Assembly (NCBI GenBank): GCA_029850565.1
Contig: JARCRR010000011.1
Span: 1 to 8,223, forward strand
Length of the DNA stretch: 8,223 nt
Source: Gallionella sp.
GTDB lineage: Bacteria; Pseudomonadota; Gammaproteobacteria; Burkholderiales; Gallionellaceae
Direction of reading: 5' to 3'
Shown one piece after another: positions 1-8,045 of this stretch. The notes under the pieces were generated by a model. That model was not told the origin of the DNA. It searched no databases and worked only from the letters and a program-made list of their open reading frames with translations. The position numbers were made by a program, and so were the translations under genes. Each line of letters begins with the position of its first letter. Position 1 is the stretch's first letter.

Positions 1-1179
1 GTACAGATGACGCAGATGCCGGAACTGGTCGCGCTGATGCACAGCTTGGTTGGTCTGGCTGCCTGTCTGGTCGGCTTCGCCAATTACATTGATCCGCTGG
101 CGGCGCTGAATCTGTCCAGTGCTGAAAAGGCGATCCACGAGATTGAAGTCTATGTCGGCATCTTGATCGGTGCGGTCACTTTCTCCGGCTCACTCATTGC
201 TTTTGGCAAGCTGGCGGGCAAGATCGGCGGCAAGCCGCTGTTGCTGCCGGGACGGCATTTTCTGAATCTGATCGGCCTGTTGATCGTTATCGTGTTCGGC
301 GGACAATTTCTGCACGCTGAAGCCATCAGCGCGGGCATGTTCGCGCTGACCGTGATGACCGTGGTCGCTCTGCTATTTGGTATGCACATGGTGTTGGCCA
401 TCGGCGGCGCTGATATGCCCGTGGTCGTATCCATGCTGAACAGCTATTCCGGCTGGGCAGCGGCGGCGACCGGCTTCATGTTGAACAACGACCTGTTGAT
501 CGTCACCGGCGCGCTGGTGGGATCCAGCGGCGCCATTCTTTCCTACATCATGTGCCGTGCGATGAACCGCAACTTCATCAGCGTGATCGCGGGTGGATTC
601 GGTGGTGGTGCTCCTGCCAAGAAGTCCGGCGGCGAGGCGCAACCAGCGGGCGAGGTGATCTCTGTTAATGCGGTCGAAACGGCAGAGCTGCTGCGCGAAG
701 CCAAGAGCGTGATCATCGTGCCGGGATATGGCATGGCGGTGGCGCAGGCGCAGCACACCGTCTATGAGATCACCAAGGTGTTGCGCGAGAAAGGCGTCAA
801 CGTGCGCTTCGGCATCCACCCGGTCGCCGGTCGCATGCCCGGTCACATGAACGTGTTGTTGGCTGAAGCCAAAGTACCTTACGACATCGTGATGGAGATG
901 GATGAACTCAATGCGGACTTTCCGGATACCGATGTTTCTATTGTGATCGGTGCCAACGACATAGTGAATCCGGCGGCGCAGGATGATCCCACCAGCCCCA
1001 TCGCCGGCATGCCGGTGCTGGAAGTGTGGAAGGCCAAGACCTCCATCATGATGAAGCGCAGCATGGCTACCGGCTATGCGGGTGTGGATAATCCGCTGTA
1101 CTACAAAGAGAACAATCGCATGTTGTTCGGCGATGCCAAGAAGATGCTGGAAGAAGTTTTCGTTGCGCTGAAAGCGTAA
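1..1179 (+). CDS. pntB: NAD(P) transhydrogenase subunit beta (5'-truncated by window edge)
   Basis: This is the beta subunit of the inner-membrane transhydrogenase, which couples hydride transfer between NADH and NADP+ to proton movement and supplies NADPH. The frame is open from base 1 (Val-Gln before Met at base 7), so the gene starts outside the window. By recalled comparison with E. coli PntB (462 residues), about 79 N-terminal residues are missing. Numbering from the Met at base 7: His12 in the MHSLVGLAA segment matches the helix histidine important for proton transfer. Hydrophobic helices of the membrane domain run to about residue 195, with the highly conserved GGADMPVVVSMLNSYSGWA block at 133-151. 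A Gly/Ala/Lys-rich linker at 196-216 leads into the NADP(H)-binding domain III, which has the Rossmann motif GYGMAVAQAQ at 240-249, the GANDIVNPAAQDDP segment and KRSMATGYAG at 350-359. The usual partner pntA would lie upstream. A hairpin terminator follows the stop codon. Confidence 0.97.
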   Translation, partial: VQMTQMPELVALMHSLVGLAACLVGFANYIDPLAALNLSSAEKAIHEIEVYVGILIGAVTFSGSLIAFGKLAGKIGGKPLLLPGRHFLNLIGLLIVIVFGGQFLHAEAISAGMFALTVMTVVALLFGMHMVLAIGGADMPVVVSMLNSYSGWAAAATGFMLNNDLLIVTGALVGSSGAILSYIMCRAMNRNFISVIAGGFGGGAPAKKSGGEAQPAGEVISVNAVETAELLREAKSVIIVPGYGMAVAQAQHTVYEITKVLREKGVNVRFGIHPVAGRMPGHMNVLLAEAKVPYDIVMEMDELNADFPDTDVSIVIGANDIVNPAAQDDPTSPIAGMPVLEVWKAKTSIMMKRSMATGYAGVDNPLYYKENNRMLFGDAKKMLEEVFVALKA

Positions 1180-1201
1180 AGGAACTTGATTCGAGTCACG
1201 G

Positions 1202-1230
1202 AAGAGCCGCGCAAGCGGCTCTTTCTATTT
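1202..1230 (+). terminator. Rho-independent terminator of pntB
   Basis: A 9-bp perfect stem (1202-1210 with 1215-1223) closes a GCAA tetraloop (1211-1214, GNRA class) and is followed by TTTCTATTT. It sits 23 bases after the pntB stop. The U-tract runs into the last codons of the convergent DUF4149 gene, whose stop is at 1225-1227. Read on the minus strand the stem is equally stable but is followed by only a weak T-run, so it mainly serves pntB and may partly terminate the opposing gene. Confidence 0.85.
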
Positions 1231-1689
1231 GGAAGAAGCGCTGAAAAAACGAATCACCAGCCATGCCCCTAGCAGGCTCTCGATCAGATACAACACGCTC
1301 GAGATGCCGTGCCACATCCCGAACCGGTTTGCTAAAGCGCTTTGTATCACCTCCAACGGTAGTGCCTGCGTCTTCAGGTCTGCCATCAAAGGCTGGATGT
1401 AGAACTGAGTCACCAGCGTGATGGCTAACATCACAACAATGATAAGCGCCTGCCGGTCGCGCAGCACTTGTTTGCGCACCACCAGCCAGCGGTATAGCAA
1501 CAGATACAACCCGCACGCGATACCGACATATCCCAAGGTCTCGAACATCTTACCCGCGAGCATCCCAGCGAGCCGTCTATCGGACTGGGAATAGAACAGG
1601 GTGGGGACGGCAAGGTAGCCGATCATCCAAAGACCTCCAATCCATACGGTAAGAATAAAGGCGCTGATGTCTTGAACGATCCTATTCAT
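1225..1689 (-). CDS. DUF4149 family integral membrane protein
   Basis: A 154-residue, strongly hydrophobic protein with four predicted membrane segments at about residues 7-30, 50-69, 79-98 and 129-149. Two family features are visible: the first-helix pattern W-I-G-G...Y-L-A-V-P (16-29) and the C-terminal R-F-G-M-W-H-G-I-S-S segment (122-131). These match DUF4149/TMEM205-like proteins, whose molecular function is not established. The start is the first Met (ATG at 1689-1687). There is no good Shine-Dalgarno sequence before it, only an A-run, so the start is likely but not proven by an RBS. The gene is convergent with pntB, nearly touching its terminator, and divergent from the kinase operon. 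It is probably monocistronic, and nothing here ties it functionally to its neighbours. Confidence 0.85.
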   Translation of the reverse strand: MNRIVQDISAFILTVWIGGLWMIGYLAVPTLFYSQSDRRLAGMLAGKMFETLGYVGIACGLYLLLYRWLVVRKQVLRDRQALIIVVMLAITLVTQFYIQPLMADLKTQALPLEVIQSALANRFGMWHGISSVLYLIESLLGAWLVIRFFSASSK

Positions 1690-1742
1690 TTTTTTGTAGA
1701 TGCCGTTAATAGAAGGTAATTCGAATGAGTGATATTTCGTTC

Positions 1743-1772
1743 TGTAATTTGCGTTTAACTTGCTTGTAATTT
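1743..1772. repeat. Two TGTAATTT direct repeats 22 bp apart
   Basis: TGTAATTT occurs at 1743-1750 and again at 1765-1772, a spacing of 22 bp or about two helical turns. A third, weaker GTAATT lies at 1716-1721. All are in the divergent intergenic region between the DUF4149 gene and the kinase operon, just upstream of a possible -10 box. The phasing suggests a regulator binding on one face of the DNA, but the region is AT-rich and eight bases can repeat by chance. Confidence 0.3.
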
Positions 1773-1786
1773 TGCCCCAATAGAAT
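1760..1786 (+). promoter_or_regulatory. Possible sigma70-type promoter for the kinase operon
   Basis: A TAGAAT -10 (1781-1786, five of six consensus bases) is preceded by TTGCTT (1760-1765) at a short 15-bp spacing. Transcription would start near 1793, giving a leader of about 40 nt that carries the good CAGGAG ribosome site (1823-1828) five bases before the ATG at 1834. The -35 and spacing are poor, which would fit an activator-dependent promoter using the nearby repeats. This is a candidate only. Confidence 0.3.
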
Positions 1787-1833
1787 GCTGTCCCACAATC
1801 AATTACAGCAATAAAAGCGATTCAGGAGATTTT

Positions 1834-3168
1834 ATGAATGCTATGAATGAAGCGAATCCTGTGGGCAGTGAGATATTCTCACTAATCAATGCTATTGATG
1901 CAGTTTCACCTGACAGCCCGCTAGAGGAATTGGCCGAGCTGTTCGCCTCCCCGGAATACGCGAATCTGCTATCACTTCCCGTTGTGGAGAATGGTCGTCC
2001 GGTTGGTGTGATCAGCCGCTATCGTTTTATGGATATCTATTTGAAACGTTACGCGCGCGAGTTGTACGGCAAACGCCCTATTCGAAACTTCATTAACGAT
2101 AAACCTCTGCTTGTCGAATTGGACCAGCCGTTGAGCGAAGCTGCCCAGCATGTTGCTGCGAATATGAAATTTCCGTTGACTGAGGATTTTATCGTGACTC
2201 GTCGCGGTCGTTATCTAGGGGTGGGATTTGTGATGGATCTGCTCAAAGTGATGGAGCAGAAGATGCGTGCTAACACGGATGAGTTGGAAAAGGCATACAC
2301 CCAACTCAAATCGTCGCAAATGGCTTTGGTGCAGTCGGAGAAGATGGCATCGCTGGGGCAGATGGTGGCTGGTGTCGCTCATGAGATCAACACGCCGCTT
2401 GGCTATGTGCAGAACAATGTCGCGATAGGGCAGGAGTTGTTCCTTCAGATACAGTCCATGATGGCTGAGTATGAGGCGCTGGTAGATAAGTTGCTGAATG
2501 ATCAGGCGAGTGAGGAACAGGTCGCCGTGCAGATGCAACTGGTTGCTGAAATGCGGAACGATGTGAATACACAAGAGATGTTGGGGGAGATGCACGGCTT
2601 GATGTCTGATTCACTGTATGGCATCGACCAGATATCCGAGTTGGTGCTCAATCTCAAGAATTTCTCGCGTATGGATGCGGCAGCCAATGACTCCATGAAT
2701 GTGAACGACTGTATCGAGAGCGCGCTCAATATCGGACGCAACGTGCTAAAAAACAAAGTGGAAGTGGTTAAAGAGTTGGGTGTATTGCCGAAGATATCTT
2801 GTGCGCCATCGCAACTCAATCAGGTATTCCTCAATCTGTTTACTAATGCCGCGCAAGCAATGGAAGCCCAAGGAATGCTAACAATCAGATCATGGTATGC
2901 CGAAGGCTCTGTGTACATCAGCGTTGAAGATAATGGCAAGGGTATTCCGCAGGAAAATCTGACTCGTATCTTTGACCCATTCTTTACTACCAAGCCTGTG
3001 GGCGAGGGGACTGGATTGGGGCTTGCCATCACTCACCAGATAATCCATCAACATGGCGGAGAGATTCGAGTTGAATCGCAGGTCGGGGAGGGCACTCGTT
3101 TTTCCATCAAACTTCCAGCCACCTCTTCGGAGACTGTTCAGCCAATCTTGAAGGCTGTAGCAGCCTAA
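1834..3168 (+). CDS. Sensor histidine kinase with N-terminal CBS-like pair
   Basis: A 444-residue kinase with no signal peptide or membrane helix, so it should be cytoplasmic. Residues 20-138 resemble two CBS modules: V-S-P-D-S-P-L, then LPVVENGRPVGVISRYRFMD at 48-67, and a second unit ending VTRRGRYLGVGFVMDLL at 121-137. Such pairs often bind adenine nucleotides. A coiled-coil linker (140-170) leads to the H box, MASLGQMVAGVAHEINTP, with His183 as phospho-acceptor. The second dimerisation helix comes late (about 267-281), so the hairpin carries roughly 40 extra, probably helical, residues at about 205-250. The ATPase domain is complete: N box NLFTNAAQAM with Asn338, G1 DNGKGIP (Asp366), F box FDPFFTT (380-386) and G2 GTGLGLAI (392-399). 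CAGGAG lies five bases before the ATG. The receiver-protein gene follows after a short gap and is the likely phosphotransfer partner. Third-position GC looks lower than in pntB and uvrB. The input signal is unknown. Confidence 0.92.
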   Translation: MNAMNEANPVGSEIFSLINAIDAVSPDSPLEELAELFASPEYANLLSLPVVENGRPVGVISRYRFMDIYLKRYARELYGKRPIRNFINDKPLLVELDQPLSEAAQHVAANMKFPLTEDFIVTRRGRYLGVGFVMDLLKVMEQKMRANTDELEKAYTQLKSSQMALVQSEKMASLGQMVAGVAHEINTPLGYVQNNVAIGQELFLQIQSMMAEYEALVDKLLNDQASEEQVAVQMQLVAEMRNDVNTQEMLGEMHGLMSDSLYGIDQISELVLNLKNFSRMDAAANDSMNVNDCIESALNIGRNVLKNKVEVVKELGVLPKISCAPSQLNQVFLNLFTNAAQAMEAQGMLTIRSWYAEGSVYISVEDNGKGIPQENLTRIFDPFFTTKPVGEGTGLGLAITHQIIHQHGGEIRVESQVGEGTRFSIKLPATSSETVQPILKAVAA

Positions 3169-3173
3169 AATTC

Positions 3174-3186
3174 AGGAGTAATGACT
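3174..3186 (+). promoter_or_regulatory. RBS that decides the start of the receiver protein
   Basis: AGGAG at 3174-3178 lies only two bases from the first ATG (3181) but eight bases from the in-frame ATG at 3187. The second spacing is normal for initiation, so translation most likely begins at 3187 with MSKPTLLLIDDEE. The same TTCAGGAG string also precedes the kinase gene. Confidence 0.6.
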
Positions 3187-4101
3187 ATGAGTAAACCCAC
3201 CTTGCTATTGATCGACGATGAGGAGCGCATCCTGCGCTCGTTGCGAATGCTTTTCTTTGTTGGCTACAACGTGCGCATGACCATTGATCCGTATGAAGCT
3301 ATCCGGATTTTGCGCGAAGAGCGCGTCCACGTCATCGTCAGTGACCAGCGCATGCCCGTGATGCAGGGGTCGGAGCTGTTGCGTATCGCACGCGAGACAT
3401 CGCCAGCCACTATGCGAATTCTACTCACAGGCTATTCCGATCTGGATGCCTCCATCGCCAGTGTGAATGAAGGTGAAGTCTTCCGCTATCTGATGAAGCC
3501 ATGGAATGGGGATGAAGTCAAAAAAGTGGTTGCCGAAGCAGCATCTATAGCCGAGGCCAGTTTTGCAGTGAGAACACACTCTGATATGGCTGTTGAACTG
3601 ACGGGCGCTAAACCCCGTGTACTCATCATGGATCACGATGAGTCGACAGCGATTACCGTACATGAGACCTTGGGGGATCGCTGCGACATCATTTGGGCAT
3701 CCGATGCTCAACACGCAATGGAAGAACTGGCGAAACAGGACATCTCTGTCGTTGTGTCCGACCTGATGCTGGGAGCAACCAACGTCGGCTATATCCTCAA
3801 GACCATCAAGCAACTCAATCCGCAGACGCAATGCATCGTGGTCACTTCATTCAGCGATACCTCGCGCCTTATCGAGCTTATCAATCAAGCTCAGATTACG
3901 CGCTTCCTTCCCAAGCCCGTTAGCAAGGGTATTCTTGCGCGCAATCTCGAATCTATGCTGGAACGCTTCCACATAGTGCGGGCTCAACCTGTGTTGCAAA
4001 AGCGCCAAGCAGTTGCACCAATCAGCGATCCTCAAGAGCAAGTACAGGCGGGAAATTTCTTAGGCATGCTCGGAAGATTGCGGGCGAGAATCAATGCCTA
4101 A
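3187..4101 (+). CDS. Tandem double-receiver response regulator, no output domain
   Basis: A 304-residue protein (306 if the ATG at 3181 is used; residues below are counted from that ATG). REC1 spans about 6-125 and resembles the receivers of HupR/RpfG-type regulators. It has the acidic pair Asp12-Asp13, phospho-acceptor Asp55 in VSDQRMP, Thr83 in LLTGYSD and Lys106 in MKPW. REC2 spans about 145-262, with Asp151/Asp153, phospho-acceptor Asp194 in VVSDLML, Thr222-Ser223 and Lys245 in LPKP. Both receivers therefore keep every residue needed for phosphorylation. The last 40 residues are a Gln-rich tail with no helix-turn-helix, GGDEF, EAL or HD-GYP motif. It begins 18 bases after the kinase stop, in one operon. 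Inference: phosphate is passed between the kinase and two receivers, with output through protein contact or another phosphorelay partner encoded elsewhere. Confidence 0.9.
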   Translation: MSKPTLLLIDDEERILRSLRMLFFVGYNVRMTIDPYEAIRILREERVHVIVSDQRMPVMQGSELLRIARETSPATMRILLTGYSDLDASIASVNEGEVFRYLMKPWNGDEVKKVVAEAASIAEASFAVRTHSDMAVELTGAKPRVLIMDHDESTAITVHETLGDRCDIIWASDAQHAMEELAKQDISVVVSDLMLGATNVGYILKTIKQLNPQTQCIVVTSFSDTSRLIELINQAQITRFLPKPVSKGILARNLESMLERFHIVRAQPVLQKRQAVAPISDPQEQVQAGNFLGMLGRLRARINA

Positions 4102-4176
4102 TCATGGCATTAGCATTTGGCGCATGACCATACCTTCAGAATTGTAAAGCGCTGCATGTAATCTCGGTTTCATGAC

Positions 4177-4204
4177 TTGGCAATCCGTCCATTCCCCGTA
4201 CAAT
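4177..4204 (+). promoter_or_regulatory. uvrB promoter giving an almost leaderless mRNA
   Basis: TTGGCA (4177-4182) and TACAAT (4199-4204) are separated by 16 bp, each matching five of six sigma70 consensus bases. Initiation should fall at about 4211-4213, only four to six bases before the uvrB ATG at 4217. No Shine-Dalgarno sequence is present. No clear LexA-type palindrome is seen around it. This position also argues against an in-frame ATG at 4172, which lies upstream of the -35. Confidence 0.55.
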
Positions 4205-4216
4205 GCACGGCTAATC

Positions 4217-6226
<2,010 letters not shown>

Positions 6227-6241
<15 letters not shown>

Positions 6242-6268
6242 GTCGAGATTTCACCCTTGTGAGTCGAG
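6227..6268 (+). repeat. Perfect 21-bp tandem duplication at the uvrB stop
   Basis: Bases 6227-6247 and 6248-6268 are identical and directly adjacent. Each contains TTTCACCCTTGTGAGTCGAG preceded by A. Copy 1 holds the last codons and TGA stop of uvrB; copy 2 lies in the gap before the phosphatase ATG at 6270. Without the duplication the gap would be about 7 bases rather than 28. Replication slippage is the simplest origin. It ends about 40 bases from the element junction. Confidence 0.95.
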
Positions 6269-6269
6269 T

Positions 6270-6311
6270 ATGAAAGTCAAAGTGTTATTCGTGTGCATGG
6301 GCAATATCTGA
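6270..6311 (+). pseudogene. 5' fragment of low-molecular-weight protein-tyrosine phosphatase gene, cut by element
   Basis: The 13 codons MKVKVLFVCMGNI followed by TGA match the start of low-molecular-weight protein-tyrosine phosphatases, whose P-loop reads V-L-F-V-C-x-G-N-I-C-R-S. The catalytic Cys9 is present. The reading frame leaves the family exactly after Ile13, where Cys-Arg-Ser should follow, and the DNA keeps the expected ATCTG before diverging. The remaining roughly 140 residues are absent. The position just after uvrB matches a gene order I recall from betaproteobacteria. The best reading is disruption by the integrative element whose integrase lies immediately to the right. The rest of the gene should sit at the element's other end. 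Only a weak GAG-type ribosome site is seen, from the second 21-bp repeat copy. Confidence 0.8.
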
Positions 6312-6331
6312 AACGCCTGTAGGCAATGGAC
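6297..6331. other. Attachment-site junction (attL-like, B-O-P')
   Basis: The host phosphatase sequence stops at about 6310, within ATCTG, and foreign sequence continues toward the integrase stop at 6364. The core should therefore lie at or shortly before 6310, in the conserved ATGGGCAATATCTG stretch; its exact limits cannot be set from one end. The imperfect inverted repeat GCCT-GT-AGGC sits at 6315-6324, but I cannot assign it a role. By the lambda layout (int stop next to the P' arm) this is the B-O-P' hybrid. Confidence 0.6.
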
Positions 6332-6364
6332 TTGTAAAACTTTGGTAAAACTCTTGTAATTTGT
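6332..6364. repeat. Three 11-bp-phased repeats, candidate integrase arm sites
   Basis: Three consecutive 11-base units, TTGTAAAACTT (6332-6342), TGGTAAAACTC (6343-6353) and TTGTAATTTGT (6354-6364), share T-N-G-T-A-A. The first two share the octamer GTAAAACT. They end at the integrase stop codon. Lambda carries three tandem arm-type sites, P'1 to P'3, in the matching place, so these are candidate binding sites for the integrase N-terminal domain. Confidence 0.55.
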
Positions 6365-7473
6365 TACCCGACTTTCACCCATTCGTCACCGCGCACATCG
6401 CGGTAAATTGCAGTGGTAGCTGCGTCCTTGTGACCAGCAATTGCCTGGGCGTAATCACTCCCCTTGGTCTCGGTGTAGAGGCGAATCGAGAGGCTACGTA
6501 TCTCGTGAAATGATGGTGGTGTTTTACCATTCTCGCCTTTAACTCCAGCCAAGTCCCGCGCTCGTGCGAAGCCTTTGGTAATGGTATCTATCCACACCTG
6601 ATCCCCAGGTTTGGATAGAGTCCTTGGCCGCACGTGATGTATCAGCCAGCGACTGACGATGTTATCCCTACACGCTTTGACTGTAGCAGACAGGGTGAAG
6701 CCAGCAATGCTGGTATCGAGCGGAATGCTGACCTTGTTTCCCGTTTTGCCTTGGATAACGCAAAGCCTGTCATCAACCCATGCGGTCGATTCTTTGCCGC
6801 GCCTGAATTCAAATGCTGCGATGTCTTCGCGGCGCTGAGAGGTCAGCAGAGCAAGCTCCATCGCTCTCGGTATCCATGCATCCATCGTCAATGCCTTGGC
6901 ATAAATGAGCAAGAAGTCTGGAAGCGTAAGGCGGGATCGGTTGACAGTAACGATGGGTGCACGAGTCTTTGCCGCGAGATTGTCTCCTGTCCAGCCTTCC
7001 TCGACAGCATCTTTCCAAATATCGACAGCCGCAGATCTCATTGCTAAAGCCATGCGGGGGCGGTCTTCATAGCTATCCAATACCTCGACCAACTTGCGAA
7101 CAGTGATGTCGGAAAGATGTGTGTCAGCCCCTAGTGCCTTTTCCCATGCGCGACCCGTGCTAGCTTTGTTCTTCAGAGTGTTTGCGGCGAGCTTGCGTTT
7201 CTTCTCACACAATTCAAGATGGCGCGATAGTACGCGGCCAAATGTGGGTGAGCTTGGCTTATTTTCAACGATAGCAGAAAGGCGCATTGTAGCGATGCTG
7301 GAATAGATGGCGCTGTTCAAAGCCATAGTATCCGCTATTGCTTGTTCTCGATCTGATCCGAGCCCGTGGCGCTTTCCGGTGCGCGGGTCGCGATAGGCGT
7401 AATACACCTTGCCCGAGTTTTTATCCTCGGATCTGTATAAATTCATTGGCAAATTGTGGCGGCGTGGCCTCAT
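6364..7473 (-). CDS. int: Lambda-type tyrosine recombinase (integrase)
   Basis: A 369-residue site-specific recombinase of the lambda Int type (lambda Int is 356). Residues 1-60 resemble lambda's arm-binding domain: MRPRRHNLPMNLY followed by YYAYRDPRTGKRHGLGSDR, against lambda's NLY...YYCYRDPRTGKEFGLGRDR as I recall it. The core-binding domain is about 75-170 and the catalytic domain about 180-365. All catalytic residues are present: Arg214 in TSQRREDI, Lys243 in QGKTG, His323 and Arg326 in FHEIRSLS, His348 in AGHKD, and nucleophile Tyr357 in IYRDVRG. The ATG at 7473 is chosen because it starts at the lambda-like N-terminus and has AAGG four bases upstream. The frame is open to 7617, but that extension is the excisionase gene read in another frame. 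The ATG overlaps the xis stop by four bases. The gene runs toward the attachment junction, and its GC content is lower than that of uvrB. Confidence 0.93.
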   Translation of the reverse strand: MRPRRHNLPMNLYRSEDKNSGKVYYAYRDPRTGKRHGLGSDREQAIADTMALNSAIYSSIATMRLSAIVENKPSSPTFGRVLSRHLELCEKKRKLAANTLKNKASTGRAWEKALGADTHLSDITVRKLVEVLDSYEDRPRMALAMRSAAVDIWKDAVEEGWTGDNLAAKTRAPIVTVNRSRLTLPDFLLIYAKALTMDAWIPRAMELALLTSQRREDIAAFEFRRGKESTAWVDDRLCVIQGKTGNKVSIPLDTSIAGFTLSATVKACRDNIVSRWLIHHVRPRTLSKPGDQVWIDTITKGFARARDLAGVKGENGKTPPSFHEIRSLSIRLYTETKGSDYAQAIAGHKDAATTAIYRDVRGDEWVKVG

Positions 7474-7688
7474 GCTGCCTTGAGAATTTGCTGGGCGCGT
7501 GGAGACATTTCCATAACGGCGAATTGTATAACTAATGGAGTGCGCACAGCGTTCTCGTCCACCATGTAACAGGTGCCAACTTTTTCGGCGCCAACAATTT
7601 GTCCGGTGATCACCCAAGAGCGCAAAATTCTGATTGAAGGAGGGGGGGAGTAATTACGGCTGCCCCAGTCTAGCAGGGAGATTTTCAT
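7470..7688 (-). CDS. xis: Lambda Xis-like excisionase
   Basis: A 72-residue protein, the same length as lambda Xis, in the same position and with the same kind of overlap with int. It begins MKISLLDWGSRNYSPPPSIR, followed by a winged-helix pattern R-I-L-R-S-W-V (20-26), G-Q-I and a wing Y-M-V-D-E-N-A-V (41-48). Lambda Xis reads L-T-L-Q-E-W-N...S-L-E-T-V-R-R-W-V...E-S-A-V. The expected role is bending DNA in the P arm, favouring excision and inhibiting reintegration. The stop overlaps the int ATG as ATGA, implying translational coupling. No convincing Shine-Dalgarno sequence precedes the ATG at 7688. A run of seven Gs on the plus strand (7642-7648) makes Pro15-Pro17 and is a potential slippage site. 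The C-terminal half (52-72) is less lambda-like. Confidence 0.82.
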   Translation of the reverse strand: MKISLLDWGSRNYSPPPSIRILRSWVITGQIVGAEKVGTCYMVDENAVRTPLVIQFAVMEMSPRAQQILKAA

Positions 7689-7907
7689 CGTTTAAAAGTT
7701 CATGAAATTGTATGGAACAAATTTGCCATGGTTTTTGTTAGAAATGCATTTGAATAATTGCCCTTTCCTTCACTGCTCACAAATATTTTCCAAATTTGCA
7801 TTTGTGGGTGCAATTCTGAGGCGCACATCTGAATATGATTTCTGAAGGAAAACAAATTCCTGTTCGGCGAGGGAATTTTGATAGTGGTAGGAGCTAGAGC
7901 ACTCTCT
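7689..7907. promoter_or_regulatory. AT-rich xis/int upstream region rich in short palindromes
   Basis: This stretch has no supported gene. Short perfect palindromes are dense: TTTAAA (7691-7696), TTCATGAA (7699-7706), CAAATTTG (7718-7725 and 7791-7798) and AAATGCATTT (7742-7751). TGCATTTG occurs at 7745-7752 and 7797-7804, 52 bp apart. On the minus strand a TACAAT -10-like box (7712-7707) lies 18 bases before the xis ATG, without a recognisable -35. The likely role is control of xis-int transcription, but no site can be assigned to a named protein. Confidence 0.4.
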
Positions 7908-8033
7908 TCATAATCGGCATAAGCGGATCGTTACGATTATTAGGAGTGATACTGGCGCAGTTTTCGGAACGTTCGGTTTCAAGTTTTCTGATTTCAAACA
8001 TTCGACTGTATCCGCCCATTCAATAATTCTCAT
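7908..8033 (-). CDS. Small hypothetical ORF, 41 residues
   Basis: This ORF begins MRIIEWADTVECLKSENLKP and has a hydrophobic C-terminal third. An AAGGTGG ribosome-site-like string lies seven bases before the ATG and overlaps the stop of the ORF upstream. I recognise no family. A second 41-residue ORF in another frame (8019-7894, starting MGGYSRMFEIRKLE) covers the same bases and has a more soluble-protein-like composition but a poorer ribosome site. At most one is likely to be real. Confidence 0.25.
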   Translation of the reverse strand: MRIIEWADTVECLKSENLKPNVPKTAPVSLLIIVTIRLCRL

Positions 8034-8045
8034 AATTACGCCACC

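Noticed and set aside
3693..3923. A 76-codon plus-strand frame inside the receiver gene
   Set aside because: It overlaps the conserved REC2 domain in another frame and has no ribosome site or recognisable protein features.
4093..4111. AATGCC/GGCATT inverted repeat at the end of the receiver gene as a terminator
   Set aside because: The stem is only six base pairs with a seven-base loop, and no T-run follows, so a terminator call is not supported.
4172..4216. Fifteen-residue N-terminal extension of UvrB from the upstream ATG
   Set aside because: These residues do not resemble UvrB N-termini, and the ATG lies upstream of the -35 of the best promoter, so a transcript from it would lack the ATG.
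6519..6529. TGGTAAAAC on the minus strand within int, matching the arm-type repeat
   Set aside because: It encodes the Asn-Gly-Lys-Thr codons of the integrase, stands alone and is not phased with other copies, so coincidence is likely.
7474..7617. Forty-eight-residue N-terminal extension of the integrase
   Set aside because: The lambda-like protein begins at the Met encoded at 7473, which has its own AAGG. The extension is the xis gene read in another frame.
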